NCBI GenBank assembly: GCA_017420585.1
Contig: JAFOIT010000192.1
Location: 1-33,312, forward strand
Length of the DNA stretch: 33,312 nucleotides
From: Solobacterium sp.
Lineage (GTDB): Bacteria > Bacillota_I > Bacilli_A > Erysipelotrichales > Erysipelotrichaceae
Direction: 5' to 3'
The notes below the pieces were generated by a model. The model was not told the origin of the DNA. It saw only the letters and a program-made list of their open reading frames with translations, and did no database searches. This document shows positions 1 to 8,168 of the stretch, piece after piece (the first letter of the stretch is position 1; every line of letters begins with the position of its first letter). Position numbers and translations under genes: made by a program.

Positions 1-579
1 AACGAGATCCTGTTCCGGGAAGATTCGCTGTGCGAGAAATGCCGGCAGGAATGGAAACGGCTTGACCGGAGGGCGAAAATCGACGGGATCTCGGCGGCGA
101 TGACCTGGGCCTATGAAGGCGGTTTTATGAAAGCCTTGCTGCAGTACAAGGAATGCGGTGACGAGGCTCTGAAGGATATCTTCCTGGAGCCGGTTCGCCG
201 GCGGCTGAAATGGCAGTACCGGGGCTATACGGTCCTGCTGATGCCCAGCAGCCAGGCCAAACTGGAACAGCGGGGATTTCATCATCTGACCGGCATGTTT
301 GCGGGCCTTGGCCTGCCGCTGCTGGAACCGTTTGAAAAATGCAGTGAAGTGACCCAGCAGGGCCGCTCCCGGCAGGAACGCCTGCGGATGGTGCACGGGC
401 TGCGCCTGAAAAACAATGTCCGGCTGCCGCGGAAGATCCTGCTGGCCGATGATGTCCTGACCACCGGTTCGACCATCCGGGGCGCGCTGAACTGTCTGGA
501 CCGGCAGGCACATCAGATTAAGATTTATACAGCTGCGTACGCTGAAAGGAAAGCGTTCCTTGATGATGAAACAATCTGA
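1..579 (+). CDS. comF: ComF family protein (phosphoribosyltransferase-like), 5' end outside window
   Basis: The reading frame is open from base 1, so the start lies upstream; 192 residues are visible. The N-terminal part shows a Cys-x-x-Cys pair (CEKC, codons 11-14) typical of the ComF zinc-binding region. The C-terminal half is a type I phosphoribosyltransferase domain with the PRPP-binding motif ILLADDVLTTGSTI around bases 436-477. ComF proteins assist import of transforming DNA through the ComFA translocase in naturally competent Bacillota, but many members lie in non-competent species and their enzymatic role is unsettled. A position upstream of secA is common in Bacillota; the ribosome hibernation factor gene often found between comF and secA is absent here. 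Identification is good; natural competence cannot be concluded from this gene alone. Confidence 0.88.
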   Translation, partial: NEILFREDSLCEKCRQEWKRLDRRAKIDGISAAMTWAYEGGFMKALLQYKECGDEALKDIFLEPVRRRLKWQYRGYTVLLMPSSQAKLEQRGFHHLTGMFAGLGLPLLEPFEKCSEVTQQGRSRQERLRMVHGLRLKNNVRLPRKILLADDVLTTGSTIRGALNCLDRQAHQIKIYTAAYAERKAFLDDETI

Positions 580-588
580 CGGTATAAT
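560..588 (+). promoter_or_regulatory. secA promoter
   Basis: A -35 box TTGATG (560-565) and a perfect -10 box TATAAT (583-588) are separated by 17 bases, overlapping the last codons of comF. The predicted transcript starts near 595, about 24 bases before secA. A GGAGGT ribosome-binding site lies at 610-615. This suggests secA can be transcribed independently of comF. Confidence 0.7.
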
Positions 589-618
589 TAACTACGCGAT
601 TTTGATGATGGAGGTACT

Positions 619-2982
619 ATGGCAAATGTCTTTGACAGGCTGCTGAGAACGGATGCCAGAAGACTGCGGGAAGTAGAAAAAAAGGTTGCTCCGGCAGAAG
701 CACTGGCAGACCGCTATGCGGCCATGAGTGATGATGAACTGAAAGCCGAAACACCCAGGCTGAAACAGAAACTGGCTGACGGCGCGACGCTGGATGATAT
801 CCTGCCGGAAGCGTTCGCAACGGCCCGGGAAGCCTGCCGGCGGGTGATCGGGGAATACCCGTACCATGTGCAGATGATCGGCGCAGCAGTCATGCAGGGC
901 GGCGATATTGCCGAAATGAAAACCGGTGAAGGCAAGACACTGACATCTGTCATGGCGGTCTATCTGAATGCGCTGGCCGGCCAGGGCGTCCATGTCGTGA
1001 CGGTCAACGAATATCTTTCCGGCCGTGACGCGGAGTGGATGGGCCAGATTCACCGCTGGCTCGGCCTGACGGTCGGCCTGAACCTGCGGCAGATGACCCC
1101 GGCCCAGAAGCGGGCAGCCTATCTCTGCGATATTACTTATACAACCAACTCGGAACTCGGTTTCGACTATCTGCGGGACAACATGGTGACCCGGGCCCGG
1201 GACCGCGTGCAGCGGGGCCTGAATTTTGCCCTGGTGGATGAAGTCGACTCGATCCTGATCGATGAATCCAGAACCCCGCTGATCATATCCGGCGGGATGA
1301 AGCAGACGGCCAACCTGTACCTGCAGGCGGACCGTTTCGTCAAGAAACTCAAGGCCGGGGATGACTATGAAGTGGACGTCAAGGGCCGTACGGTCCAGCT
1401 CAGTGAGAGCGGTGTGGCCAAGGCGGAGAAAGTCTTCCGCATCAACAACCTTTATAACCTCGAGCATGCCCAGCTGCTGCACCGTATCCAGCAGGCCCTG
1501 AAGGCCAACTACATCATGTCCCGGGATATCGAATATGTCGTGGATCATGAGACGGATGAAATCCATATCGTTGACCCGAATACCGGCCGTCTGATGAAGG
1601 GCCGGGAATGGTCCGACGGCCTGCACCAGGCGGTCTGCGCCAAGGAAGGCATCTCCATCAAGCAGGAAACAACCGTCCTGGCGACCATTACCTACCAGAA
1701 CTTCTTCCGTCTGTACAACAAACTGGCCGGCATGACCGGTACAGCCAAGACCGAGGAAGAGGAATTCCGGGAAATCTACAACATGCTGGTGTATGAAATC
1801 CCGACTAACCGGCCGGTGGCCCGGATCGACAATCCTGATGCCGTATACGGGACAAAGAAGGCCAAGTTCGACGCCCTGGTCAAAGAGGTGGAAGAGCGGC
1901 ATGCCAAGGGCCAGCCGGTGCTGGTCGGCACGATTGCGGTTGAAACATCGGAACTGATCTCGGATCTGCTGAAGAAGCGGAAGATCCCGCATGAAGTACT
2001 GAATGCCAAGAACAATGCCAGGGAAGCTGAAATCATCGCCAAGGCGGGTCAGAAGGGCGCCGTGACCATCGCCACCAACATGGCCGGCCGCGGTACCGAC
2101 ATCAAGCTCGGCGAGGGTGTCCGGGAACTGGGCGGATTGTGCGTGCTGGGTTCCGAACGGCATGAATCCCGGCGTATTGACAACCAGCTGCGCGGCCGTT
2201 CCGGCCGTCAGGGCGATCCGGGTGAATCCAGGTTCTTCGTCTCCGTGCAGGATGACCTGATGATCCGGTTCGGCAGTGAGCGCATGGAAGGTGTCTTCGC
2301 GTCCCTGGGGGATGAAGCCATCGAGTCCAAGACCATTACCAAATCGATTTCCTCGGCCCAGAAGCGGGTTGAAGGCGTCAACTTCGATGCCCGTAAGACA
2401 CTGCTGCAGTATGATGACGTCCTGCGCCAGCAGCGTGAAATCATGTATGAGCAGAGAAACTATATCCTCGACAATGAAGATGTCCACAGCATCGTCAAGG
2501 ATATGTTCTCGCGGGTGCTGAATGATACTGTCAGCGCGCATATCGATCCTGAGTCACGGTCCATGGAAGTGGATGCGGCCGGCCTGATCCAGTCCTTCAA
2601 GAGCCTGGGTCTGGAAGGCATTGCCGCGGAAGAGGAAATCCGCGGCCGCACTTCCGAGGAGATCGTCGCCATGCTGGTGGAGCGAGCCTGGAAGAAGTAC
2701 GATGACAAGATTGACCCGGTGCGCGACAGGATCCGGCCGTTTGAAAGAGAAATGTCACTGCGGACCATCGACCGGGCCTGGGTGGATCATATCGATACCA
2801 TGTCCAAACTCAGGGACGGCATCGGGCTGCGGTCCTATGCCCAGAACAACCCGCTGCAGGCCTATGTGACCGAAGGGTATCAGCTCTTTGAAACGATGAT
2901 GCAGAATATTGCCCATGATATCGTGGCCTACTGCATGAACCTGAAGGTAGAAGCGAGAACAGAAGCGCCGGAGCAGGCGTAA
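619..2982 (+). CDS. secA: Preprotein translocase ATPase SecA
   Basis: SecA is the cytoplasmic motor that drives unfolded preproteins through SecYEG by ATP hydrolysis. The 787-residue product carries a Walker A motif MKTGEGKT (100-107), a Walker B/DEAD-like DEVD (207-210) followed by SILIDESRTPLIISG, a second helicase lobe with NMAGRGTDI and QLRGRSGRQGD, and the helical scaffold/wing region to the end. It stops at ...EARTEAPEQA: the C-terminal zinc-binding CxCxSG...CH tail of many SecAs is absent, which accounts for it being roughly 50 residues shorter than the Bacillus subtilis protein. The start is supported by GGAGGT four bases upstream of the ATG. prfB follows after 13 bases, the common Bacillota order. 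Confidence 0.98.
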   Translation: MANVFDRLLRTDARRLREVEKKVAPAEALADRYAAMSDDELKAETPRLKQKLADGATLDDILPEAFATAREACRRVIGEYPYHVQMIGAAVMQGGDIAEMKTGEGKTLTSVMAVYLNALAGQGVHVVTVNEYLSGRDAEWMGQIHRWLGLTVGLNLRQMTPAQKRAAYLCDITYTTNSELGFDYLRDNMVTRARDRVQRGLNFALVDEVDSILIDESRTPLIISGGMKQTANLYLQADRFVKKLKAGDDYEVDVKGRTVQLSESGVAKAEKVFRINNLYNLEHAQLLHRIQQALKANYIMSRDIEYVVDHETDEIHIVDPNTGRLMKGREWSDGLHQAVCAKEGISIKQETTVLATITYQNFFRLYNKLAGMTGTAKTEEEEFREIYNMLVYEIPTNRPVARIDNPDAVYGTKKAKFDALVKEVEERHAKGQPVLVGTIAVETSELISDLLKKRKIPHEVLNAKNNAREAEIIAKAGQKGAVTIATNMAGRGTDIKLGEGVRELGGLCVLGSERHESRRIDNQLRGRSGRQGDPGESRFFVSVQDDLMIRFGSERMEGVFASLGDEAIESKTITKSISSAQKRVEGVNFDARKTLLQYDDVLRQQREIMYEQRNYILDNEDVHSIVKDMFSRVLNDTVSAHIDPESRSMEVDAAGLIQSFKSLGLEGIAAEEEIRGRTSEEIVAMLVERAWKKYDDKIDPVRDRIRPFEREMSLRTIDRAWVDHIDTMSKLRDGIGLRSYAQNNPLQAYVTEGYQLFETMMQNIAHDIVAYCMNLKVEARTEAPEQA

Positions 2983-2995
2983 CAGGAGAAATACG

Positions 2996-4097
2996 ATGGA
3001 ATTATTTGAAATGAAACAGGGCATTGCCCGCAGCCAGGCCAAATTGGAGCAGCTTGGCTCCTCCCTTTGACTTCCCCGGGAAGCAGGAAATCGTAAAGAA
3101 CAACGAAGAAATCATGAATGGTCCGGATTTCTGGAATGACCAGAAAGCCGCCCAGAGAATCATCAGGGAAACCAATGCGCTGAAGTCACTGATGGAAAAC
3201 CATCAGGAACTCACGAAGCGCCTGGCGGATCTTGATGCCATGGCGGATGAACTCAAGGAGAGCTTTGATCCGGACCTGAAGGAACTTGCCGAAGAAGAAT
3301 ACCGGGATACCATGACGGCCTTTGATGCCTATGAAATCCAGGTGCTGCTGTCCGGGCCGTATGATTCCCATGCGGCCATTCTGGAAATCCATCCGGGGGC
3401 CGGCGGCACCGAGGCCATGGACTGGGCCGGCATGCTTTACCGCATGTACACCCGCTGGGCTGAACGCAAGGGCTACAAGATTACCCTGATGGATTACCAG
3501 GAAGGTGAAGAAGCCGGCATGAAGTCCTGTTCGGTGCTGATTGAAGGCAATATGGCCTACGGTTACCTCAAGGCTGAAAACGGTGTGCACCGGCTCGTGC
3601 GCATCTCCCCGTTTGACGCCAATGCCAGACGGCATACCAGTTTTGCCAGTGTGGAAGTCATGCCGCAGTTTGAGGATGACATGGAAATCGAGATCGATGA
3701 AAAGGATCTCGAAGTCATCACCATGCGCTCCAGCGGTGCCGGCGGACAGCACATCAACAAGACTGACTCGGCGGTCCGCATGATCCACAAGCCGACCGGC
3801 ATCGTCGTCTTCTGCCAGACCCAGCGCTCGCAGCTGCAGAACCGGGAAGCATGCATGAACATGCTCAAGTCCAAGCTGCTGCAGCTCAAGATCCAGGAAC
3901 AGGCCCGGAAAATGGCCGAGATCAAGGGCGAGGTCAAGGCAAATGAATGGGGTTCCCAGATCCGTTCCTACGTCTTCCAGCCGTATACCATGGTCAAGGA
4001 CCTGCGGACCGGCTATGAAGTCGGCAATATCCAGGGGGTCATGGACGGGGATCTGGATGAATTCATCTACAGCTATCTCCGGTCACAGATCGCATAA
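2996..4097 (+). CDS. prfB: Peptide chain release factor 2, expressed by programmed +1 frameshift
   Basis: RF2 recognises UGA/UAA and triggers peptide release. Translation starts at ATG 2996 (AGGAG at 2984-2988, spacing 7), reads 24 codons ending SSL, and meets an in-frame TGA at 3068-3070. A +1 slip at CTT-TGA-C moves ribosomes to GAC at 3069, continuing for 342 codons to TAA at 4095-4097, giving a 366-residue protein. The fused product aligns by eye with known RF2s: coiled N-terminal domain, HPGAGGTEAMDW (about 132-143), the SPF codon-recognition motif (204-206) and the GGQ peptidyl-transferase motif (249-251). The frameshift is the classic RF2 autoregulation: low RF2 slows termination at TGA and favours the slip. 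Treating 3024 as the start, as a simple gene finder would, gives a wrong N-terminus. Confidence 0.96.
3046..3071 (+). other. RF2 programmed frameshift site, atypical stimulator
   Basis: The slippery core CTTTGAC (3065-3071) is canonical. The usual Shine-Dalgarno-like AGGGGG three bases upstream of CTT is missing; that place is CTCCTCC, which resembles the anti-Shine-Dalgarno. Instead GGAGC (3046-3050) and GCTCC (3057-3061) can form a 5-bp hairpin with loop AGCTTG, ending three bases before the slippery codon. The role of the hairpin is inferred. Confidence 0.8.
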
Positions 4098-4110
4098 GCG
4101 GGGTTATTCT
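4082..4110 (+). promoter_or_regulatory. Possible promoter for the RluA-family gene
   Basis: GTCACA (4082-4087) and TATTCT (4105-4110) are 17 bases apart, each four of six to consensus. The pair overlaps the end of prfB and its terminator. It would start transcription near 4117, eight bases before ATG 4125, with no ribosome-binding site in between. Weak evidence. Confidence 0.3.
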
Positions 4111-4119
4111 CCGCTTTTT
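4097..4119 (+). terminator. Intrinsic terminator of prfB
   Basis: AGCGGGG (4097-4103) pairs with CTCCGCT (4109-4115) around loop TTATT, giving 7 bp with one G-T pair, followed by a T run to 4119. It starts on the last base of the prfB stop codon. Confidence 0.8.
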
Positions 4120-4124
4120 CAGTC

Positions 4125-5018
4125 ATGGAAAGAATACTGACATACAAGGCAGAAACAGAAATTACCGTCGGCCGGGTGCTGAAAACAGTCTTCGCCCTGA
4201 GCCGGCACGAAATCTCCCGCCTGAAGTTCCAGCAGGGTCTTTTCGTCAACGGCCGGCAGGCATATGTGCGCGATGTGCTCAAAACCGGGGATCTCCTCAC
4301 GGTCCGGTTCCGTGAACAGACGGATTACCCGGCACTGACTTTGTTTAAACCGGAAATCCTCTACGCGGACCGGGATCTGGTCATGGTGAACAAACCGGCC
4401 GGGATCCCGGTGCATCCTGCGCACGGGCACCTGACGGATTCCCTGGGTACGGCGGTGCAGGCGTGGTATGCGGAGCAGGGGGAGACCGTGGTCATCCATG
4501 CGATCGGCCGGCTGGACCGGGAAGTATCCGGCCTGATGGTCTACGCCCTGAACCGTCCGGCTGCCGCCCGGCTATATGCCGAAAAGGAAAGCGGTATATT
4601 CCGGAAGGAATACCTGGCAGTCTGTACAGGCTGGCCGGAACAGGATGAAGGCTGCTGGGAGGAAGCACTGCTGCGCACCGGGAGGAAAACAGTTATATCC
4701 GCCGAAGGCCGGCCGGCCCGGACGGACTACCGTGTCCTGGCCAGAGGCTGTCTGAACGGCCAGCCGCATGCTTTGCTGGGTCTTTGTATTCAGACCGGAC
4801 GGACCCATCAGATCCGCGCCCACGCAGCCGGGCATGGCCATCCCCTGGCCGGGGACTGCATGTACGGCGGTTCGGGTGAGCTCCTCAGCCGGGCTGCCCT
4901 GCATTGTCTCAGAACGGAACTGGTTTCACCGTTTACCCAAAGAAAAATCATCCGGGAGGCACCGCTTCCGGATGATATGAAATATCTGGTTGAAGAACTC
5001 GGCGGCTTCAGAAAGTGA
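4125..5018 (+). CDS. RluA-family 23S rRNA/tRNA pseudouridine synthase
   Basis: The 297-residue protein has an N-terminal S4-like RNA-binding segment (about 13-60), then the RluA catalytic domain: VNKPAGIPVHP (88-98), GRLDREVSGLMVYA with the catalytic Asp at 131, and the C-terminal QTGRTHQIRAH signature. It converts uridine to pseudouridine in structured RNA; the target (RluC/RluD-like rRNA or tRNA) cannot be decided from sequence. The ATG lies five bases after the T run of the prfB terminator and no Shine-Dalgarno sequence precedes it; ILTYKAE so close to the N-terminus fits the family, so the start seems right and initiation is unusual. The 3' end overlaps nudC by 11 bases. Confidence 0.92.
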   Translation: MERILTYKAETEITVGRVLKTVFALSRHEISRLKFQQGLFVNGRQAYVRDVLKTGDLLTVRFREQTDYPALTLFKPEILYADRDLVMVNKPAGIPVHPAHGHLTDSLGTAVQAWYAEQGETVVIHAIGRLDREVSGLMVYALNRPAAARLYAEKESGIFRKEYLAVCTGWPEQDEGCWEEALLRTGRKTVISAEGRPARTDYRVLARGCLNGQPHALLGLCIQTGRTHQIRAHAAGHGHPLAGDCMYGGSGELLSRAALHCLRTELVSPFTQRKIIREAPLPDDMKYLVEELGGFRK

Positions 5019-5028
5019 AGCCGTTTTT
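5003..5028 (+). terminator. Terminator of the RluA-family gene, shared with both stop codons
   Basis: CGGCTTCA (5003-5010) pairs perfectly with TGAAGCCG (5016-5023) around GAAAG, followed by TTTTT. The forward stop TGA (5016-5018) is in the right arm and the reverse-strand nudC stop (5008-5010) is in the left arm. The T run serves forward transcription only. Confidence 0.88.
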
Positions 5029-5814
5029 AAATTTGCGGATCATGTCGTGGGTCAGGGCAATGTGGTCCTGGCTGTCCGGCAGTTCCTCCCGTGACATCCA
5101 GCGGGCTTCCGCGAGTTCGTTATGGTCCAGCCGGATCTCGCCGGAACCGTCGACCCGGCACCAGAACCCCATCAGCACCGAGCCGGAGAAAGCCCAGGGC
5201 TGGGAACGGTAATAGACAAGGTCCTTTACCTTGAGGCCGGTTTCCTCCATGACTTCCCGGTGCACGGTTTCCTCAACCGTTTCACCGACTTCCGTATACC
5301 CGGCCACCAGGGCATAGTGGGCCGCTGTGCGGTGGGCATAGCGGGTCACCAGCAGCTGGTCTTTATCATTGACAATGGCGACGATGACGGCCGGATCAAT
5401 GCGGGGATAGACGATATGACCGCAGTCCGGGCAGACCATGGCCCGTTCGGTGGTGCTTGGCATGAGTTTTGCGCCGCAGCGGCCGCAGTATACGTTATGA
5501 TCCAGCCAGGTATGAATATGCCAGGCTGTCAGGACAGCAAAGGCCATGCTCTGCGGCTGGAATGTGCGCATCAGGTGCAGGTCCAGAAGAAGGCCCGCGC
5601 TTTCCGGCACTTCGGCCAGGAAGAAGGCCTGCTCATCAATCCGGAACAGGAAAACACAGGCGCTGTCCGCCGGCAGGTCCCGGTAACGGAAAAAGGACTG
5701 CGTATCTTTCAGGCAGACCTGCCGCTCCCGGAAACCGATGATAAAATCATCCGGCTGCGGGGTGACATTTTCCCATGTGTTGTTATAATGATGCGGGGCA
5801 ATTTCCTGAATCAT
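5008..5814 (-). CDS. nudC: NAD(+)/NADH diphosphatase NudC (Nudix hydrolase)
   Basis: NudC hydrolyses NAD(H) to NMN(H) and AMP and in some bacteria removes NAD caps from RNA 5' ends. The 268-residue protein has a four-cysteine zinc ribbon (C110, C113, C128, C131), a Nudix box from G172 to L194 with the REVMEETGL helix, and SQPWAFS (204-210), which matches the SQPW signature that distinguishes NudC from other Nudix enzymes. I chose ATG at 5814 (MIQEIAPHHY...) because GGAGG lies just upstream and the family usually begins this way; the frame stays open 27 codons further but that extension would cross the promoter. The gene is monocistronic and converges on the RluA-family gene. Confidence 0.95.
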   Translation of the reverse strand: MIQEIAPHHYNNTWENVTPQPDDFIIGFRERQVCLKDTQSFFRYRDLPADSACVFLFRIDEQAFFLAEVPESAGLLLDLHLMRTFQPQSMAFAVLTAWHIHTWLDHNVYCGRCGAKLMPSTTERAMVCPDCGHIVYPRIDPAVIVAIVNDKDQLLVTRYAHRTAAHYALVAGYTEVGETVEETVHREVMEETGLKVKDLVYYRSQPWAFSGSVLMGFWCRVDGSGEIRLDHNELAEARWMSREELPDSQDHIALTHDMIRKFKNGFTF

Positions 5815-5856
5815 GTTCCTCCAATGAAAACAGCCCTGTACGGGCCCAACAAATTT

Positions 5857-5862
5857 ATTATA
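5857..5862 (-). promoter_or_regulatory. nudC -10 box
   Basis: On the reverse strand TATAAT lies at 5857-5862 within a very A/T-rich stretch; no good -35 is visible. The transcript would start near 5850, about 36 bases before the ATG. Confidence 0.5.
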
Positions 5863-5958
5863 ATCAATAAAAAAATAAAATGAAAGACTGTTCATCCGGA
5901 CCGGTTCTGCTATCCTGTAATTGAAGATAAGAGATCACAGAAAAAGGAGGTCTCGAAG

Positions 5959-6345
5959 ATGAAGAAGGTACTGCTTGAATATTCATTATAGTTTCCTTCG
6001 GTAAGTGCAGAAAACCGGGGGAAACGAACAAGATCGGAGAGGATGAAGAATAAAACATCCTGATTCTCCCAGTAGAAAAAATAGAAAGTGAAAGGGCTGC
6101 GAGAGGGCAGACCAATGGCAAATTCAGATTAAAAACTGAATCTGGCACGAACCGGGAAACCGGTTGAAAAAAAGAAACAGTTCTTTGGCGGCATAAAAGA
6201 AGAAGAGCCGCAGGAAAAAGGCCGGAGACAACCGGCAGAGAAAAAAATCGGAAAAAAGAAAGAAGATCCCGAAAAAAATCAGACTGAGTCGGAAGAACCA
6301 GCAGAGTCTGAAGCCGGGATCTTTTTTTACCGTAAACAGAGTTAA
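5959..6345 (+). pseudogene. Decayed small lysine/glutamate-rich gene, function unknown
   Basis: A strong AAAGGAGG site (5944-5950) precedes ATG 5959, but the frame stops at TAG 5989 after ten codons. Moving to the frame of 5985 gives plausible coding text (IIVSFGKCRKPGETNKIGEDEE), a stop at 6051, then NILILPVEKIESERAARG... to TGA 6165. Moving again to the frame of 6151 gives a run rich in Lys and Glu (GKPVEKKKQFFGG, KEEEPQEKGRRQ) ending ...GIFFYRKQS at TAA 6343. The pieces join into about 128 residues with two frameshifts and one nonsense codon. The stretch is purine- and A-rich, unlike neighbouring genes. I recognise no family. Alternatives are a ten-codon leader peptide with non-coding DNA behind it, or unrelated short frames. 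Besides this the 560-base gap holds only the nudC and pepP promoters. Confidence 0.4.
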
Positions 6346-6350
6346 TCCCG

Positions 6351-6356
6351 TATAAT
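6351..6356 (+). promoter_or_regulatory. -10 box of the aminopeptidase P operon
   Basis: TATAAT at 6351-6356 predicts a start near 6363 and a 12-base leader carrying GAGGTG before ATG 6375. The -35 region is poor (TTACCG at 6327-6332). Confidence 0.55.
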
Positions 6357-6374
6357 TGTCACTGAGGTGAAAAA

Positions 6375-8168
6375 ATGACAGTAAGAGAGAGAATTGCCGC
6401 CCTGCGTGAGCTGATGGCGGAAAAGGGAATTGATATCTATTATATTCCGAATGAAGATGATCACCTGTCCGATGAATATACAGCGGATTATTTTCAGTGC
6501 AAGACATTCATGAGCGGGTTTACCGGCGATTACGGCTGTGTGATCGTAACACCGGATTTTGCCGGGCTCTGGACAGACGGCAGGCATTTTACCCAGGCTG
6601 AGCACGAACTCGAAGGCAGCGGCATTGAGTTGATGCGGATGCGTCAGGAAGGCGTGCCGACCGCCATGGAGTTCCTGATCGCGAATACGCCGGAAGGCGG
6701 CAGACTCGGCTTCGACGGCCGGGTGGTGTCGGCAGCGGCGGCGAAGCAGCTGGCCGCAGCCCTGAAAAAGAAGGGCGCTGTCATGGTGATGACCGAAGAC
6801 CTGGCCGGCAGGATCTGGGGCGAAGAAAGACCGGCCATGCCGGCCGGCAAATTGTTCACCATGCCGAAGAAGCATACCGGTGAAAGCGCCAGGGACAGAA
6901 TTGCCCGCGTCCGGGAAAAACTGCAGGCAAAGCATGCGGATGTACTGCTGCTGCTGAAGCTGGAGGATCCGTGCTGGCTGCTCAATATCCGCGGCCGTGA
7001 CCTGGACTGCACCCCGGTGGCCTATGCCTTTGCCATGGTGACAGCAGATGAAGTCATCTATTATGTGGACGAAAAGAAAGTCAGCGCGGCTGTACGCCGT
7101 TCCCTGACGTCAGCCAAAGTAACCATCCGCGGCTATGAAGCTTTCGGTGAAGATCTTGCGGCCCTGCGGGACAAGGTGATCTGGGCTGATCTGAATGATC
7201 TCAACGCGGTCTACTACAGCAGCCTGGACAGCAGCGTCTCTGTGATTAATGCGGAATCGCCGGTACTGGCCTTCCGGGCGGTCAAGAACAAGACTGAAAT
7301 CGAAAGCCTGAAGAATGCCCACGTCAAGGACGGCGTGGCCATGGTCCGCTTCCTGTACTGGCTGAAGAATACCATCGGCAAAGAACCGCTGGATGAAGTC
7401 AGCATTCAGAATAAGCTGTATGCGCTGCGGGCAGAGCAGGATGATTATCTCATGCCGTCGTTCCCGACCATCTGCGCCTACAAGGGCAACGCGGCCATGA
7501 TGCACTATACCGCGACCGAACAGAATTATGCCGAAGTACAGCCGGAAGGCTTCCTGCTGGTGGACAGCGGCGGCACATACGCTGACGGGACAACGGATAT
7601 TACCCGGACGATTGTCCTGGGCCCGCTGACCGCAGATGAAAAGATGTATTTCACGAAGGTGCTCAAGGGCATGCTGGCCCTGACCCGGGCGAAGTTCCTG
7701 TATGGCACCACCGGCAACAACCTCGATATCCTGGCCCGCGGCCCGCTGTGGGATATGGACATTGATTACCAGTGCGGGACCGGCCATGGCGTCGGACATG
7801 TGCTGAGCGTGCATGAAGGCCCGCAGTATATCGGCTGGGGCTTCGGCCGCCGCCGTTCCGCGCCGCTGGAACCCGGCATGGTGACCTCCAATGAACCTGG
7901 TGTTTACCTGCCGCATGAACTCGGCATCCGGACCGAAAACGAGCTGCTTGTCGTCAAGGGCACAAAGAACTTCTACGGTCAGTTCCTGGGCTTTGAGACC
8001 CTGACCTGGGTGCCGATTGATCTGGACGCGGTGGACCCTGACCTGCTGACTCCGGAAGAGAAGGCTCAGCTGAACAGCTATCACGCGATGGTCTATGAAA
8101 AGATCAGCCCGTTCCTCGATAAGAAAGAAAAGGCCTGGCTGAAGCAGGCAACCCGTAAACTCGCATGA
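6375..8168 (+). CDS. pepP: Xaa-Pro aminopeptidase (aminopeptidase P, peptidase M24)
   Basis: The 597-residue protein removes N-terminal residues preceding proline. It has two creatinase-like N-terminal domains (about 1-130 and 165-300) and a C-terminal pita-bread catalytic domain. The five dinuclear metal ligands can be read as D397 (LLVDSGG), D408 (TTDITRT), H471 (GTGHGVGH), E507 (TSNEPGVY) and E521 (RTENEL), with spacings matching the long XPNPEP1-type enzymes. Length also fits this long subfamily rather than the approximately 350-residue PepQ type. GAGGTG eight bases before the ATG sets the start. Its TGA overlaps the ATG of the exonuclease III gene (ATGA), implying coupled translation. 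Confidence 0.95.
   Translation: MTVRERIAALRELMAEKGIDIYYIPNEDDHLSDEYTADYFQCKTFMSGFTGDYGCVIVTPDFAGLWTDGRHFTQAEHELEGSGIELMRMRQEGVPTAMEFLIANTPEGGRLGFDGRVVSAAAAKQLAAALKKKGAVMVMTEDLAGRIWGEERPAMPAGKLFTMPKKHTGESARDRIARVREKLQAKHADVLLLLKLEDPCWLLNIRGRDLDCTPVAYAFAMVTADEVIYYVDEKKVSAAVRRSLTSAKVTIRGYEAFGEDLAALRDKVIWADLNDLNAVYYSSLDSSVSVINAESPVLAFRAVKNKTEIESLKNAHVKDGVAMVRFLYWLKNTIGKEPLDEVSIQNKLYALRAEQDDYLMPSFPTICAYKGNAAMMHYTATEQNYAEVQPEGFLLVDSGGTYADGTTDITRTIVLGPLTADEKMYFTKVLKGMLALTRAKFLYGTTGNNLDILARGPLWDMDIDYQCGTGHGVGHVLSVHEGPQYIGWGFGRRRSAPLEPGMVTSNEPGVYLPHELGIRTENELLVVKGTKNFYGQFLGFETLTWVPIDLDAVDPDLLTPEEKAQLNSYHAMVYEKISPFLDKKEKAWLKQATRKLA

Noticed and set aside
592-2541. A 649-codon open frame on the reverse strand through secA
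   Set aside because: It is antisense to the unmistakable secA gene; strong third-position G/C bias removes stop codons from that frame. The translation shows no family features.
3024-4097. prfB as an uninterrupted gene starting at 3024
   Set aside because: The upstream frame from 2996 has a ribosome-binding site and RF2-like N-terminus, and the CTT-TGA-C site joins the two frames.
5959-5991. A ten-codon regulatory leader peptide (MKKVLLEYSL)
   Set aside because: No run of regulatory codons and no attenuator hairpins follow; coding-like text in shifted frames makes a broken gene likelier. Not fully excluded.
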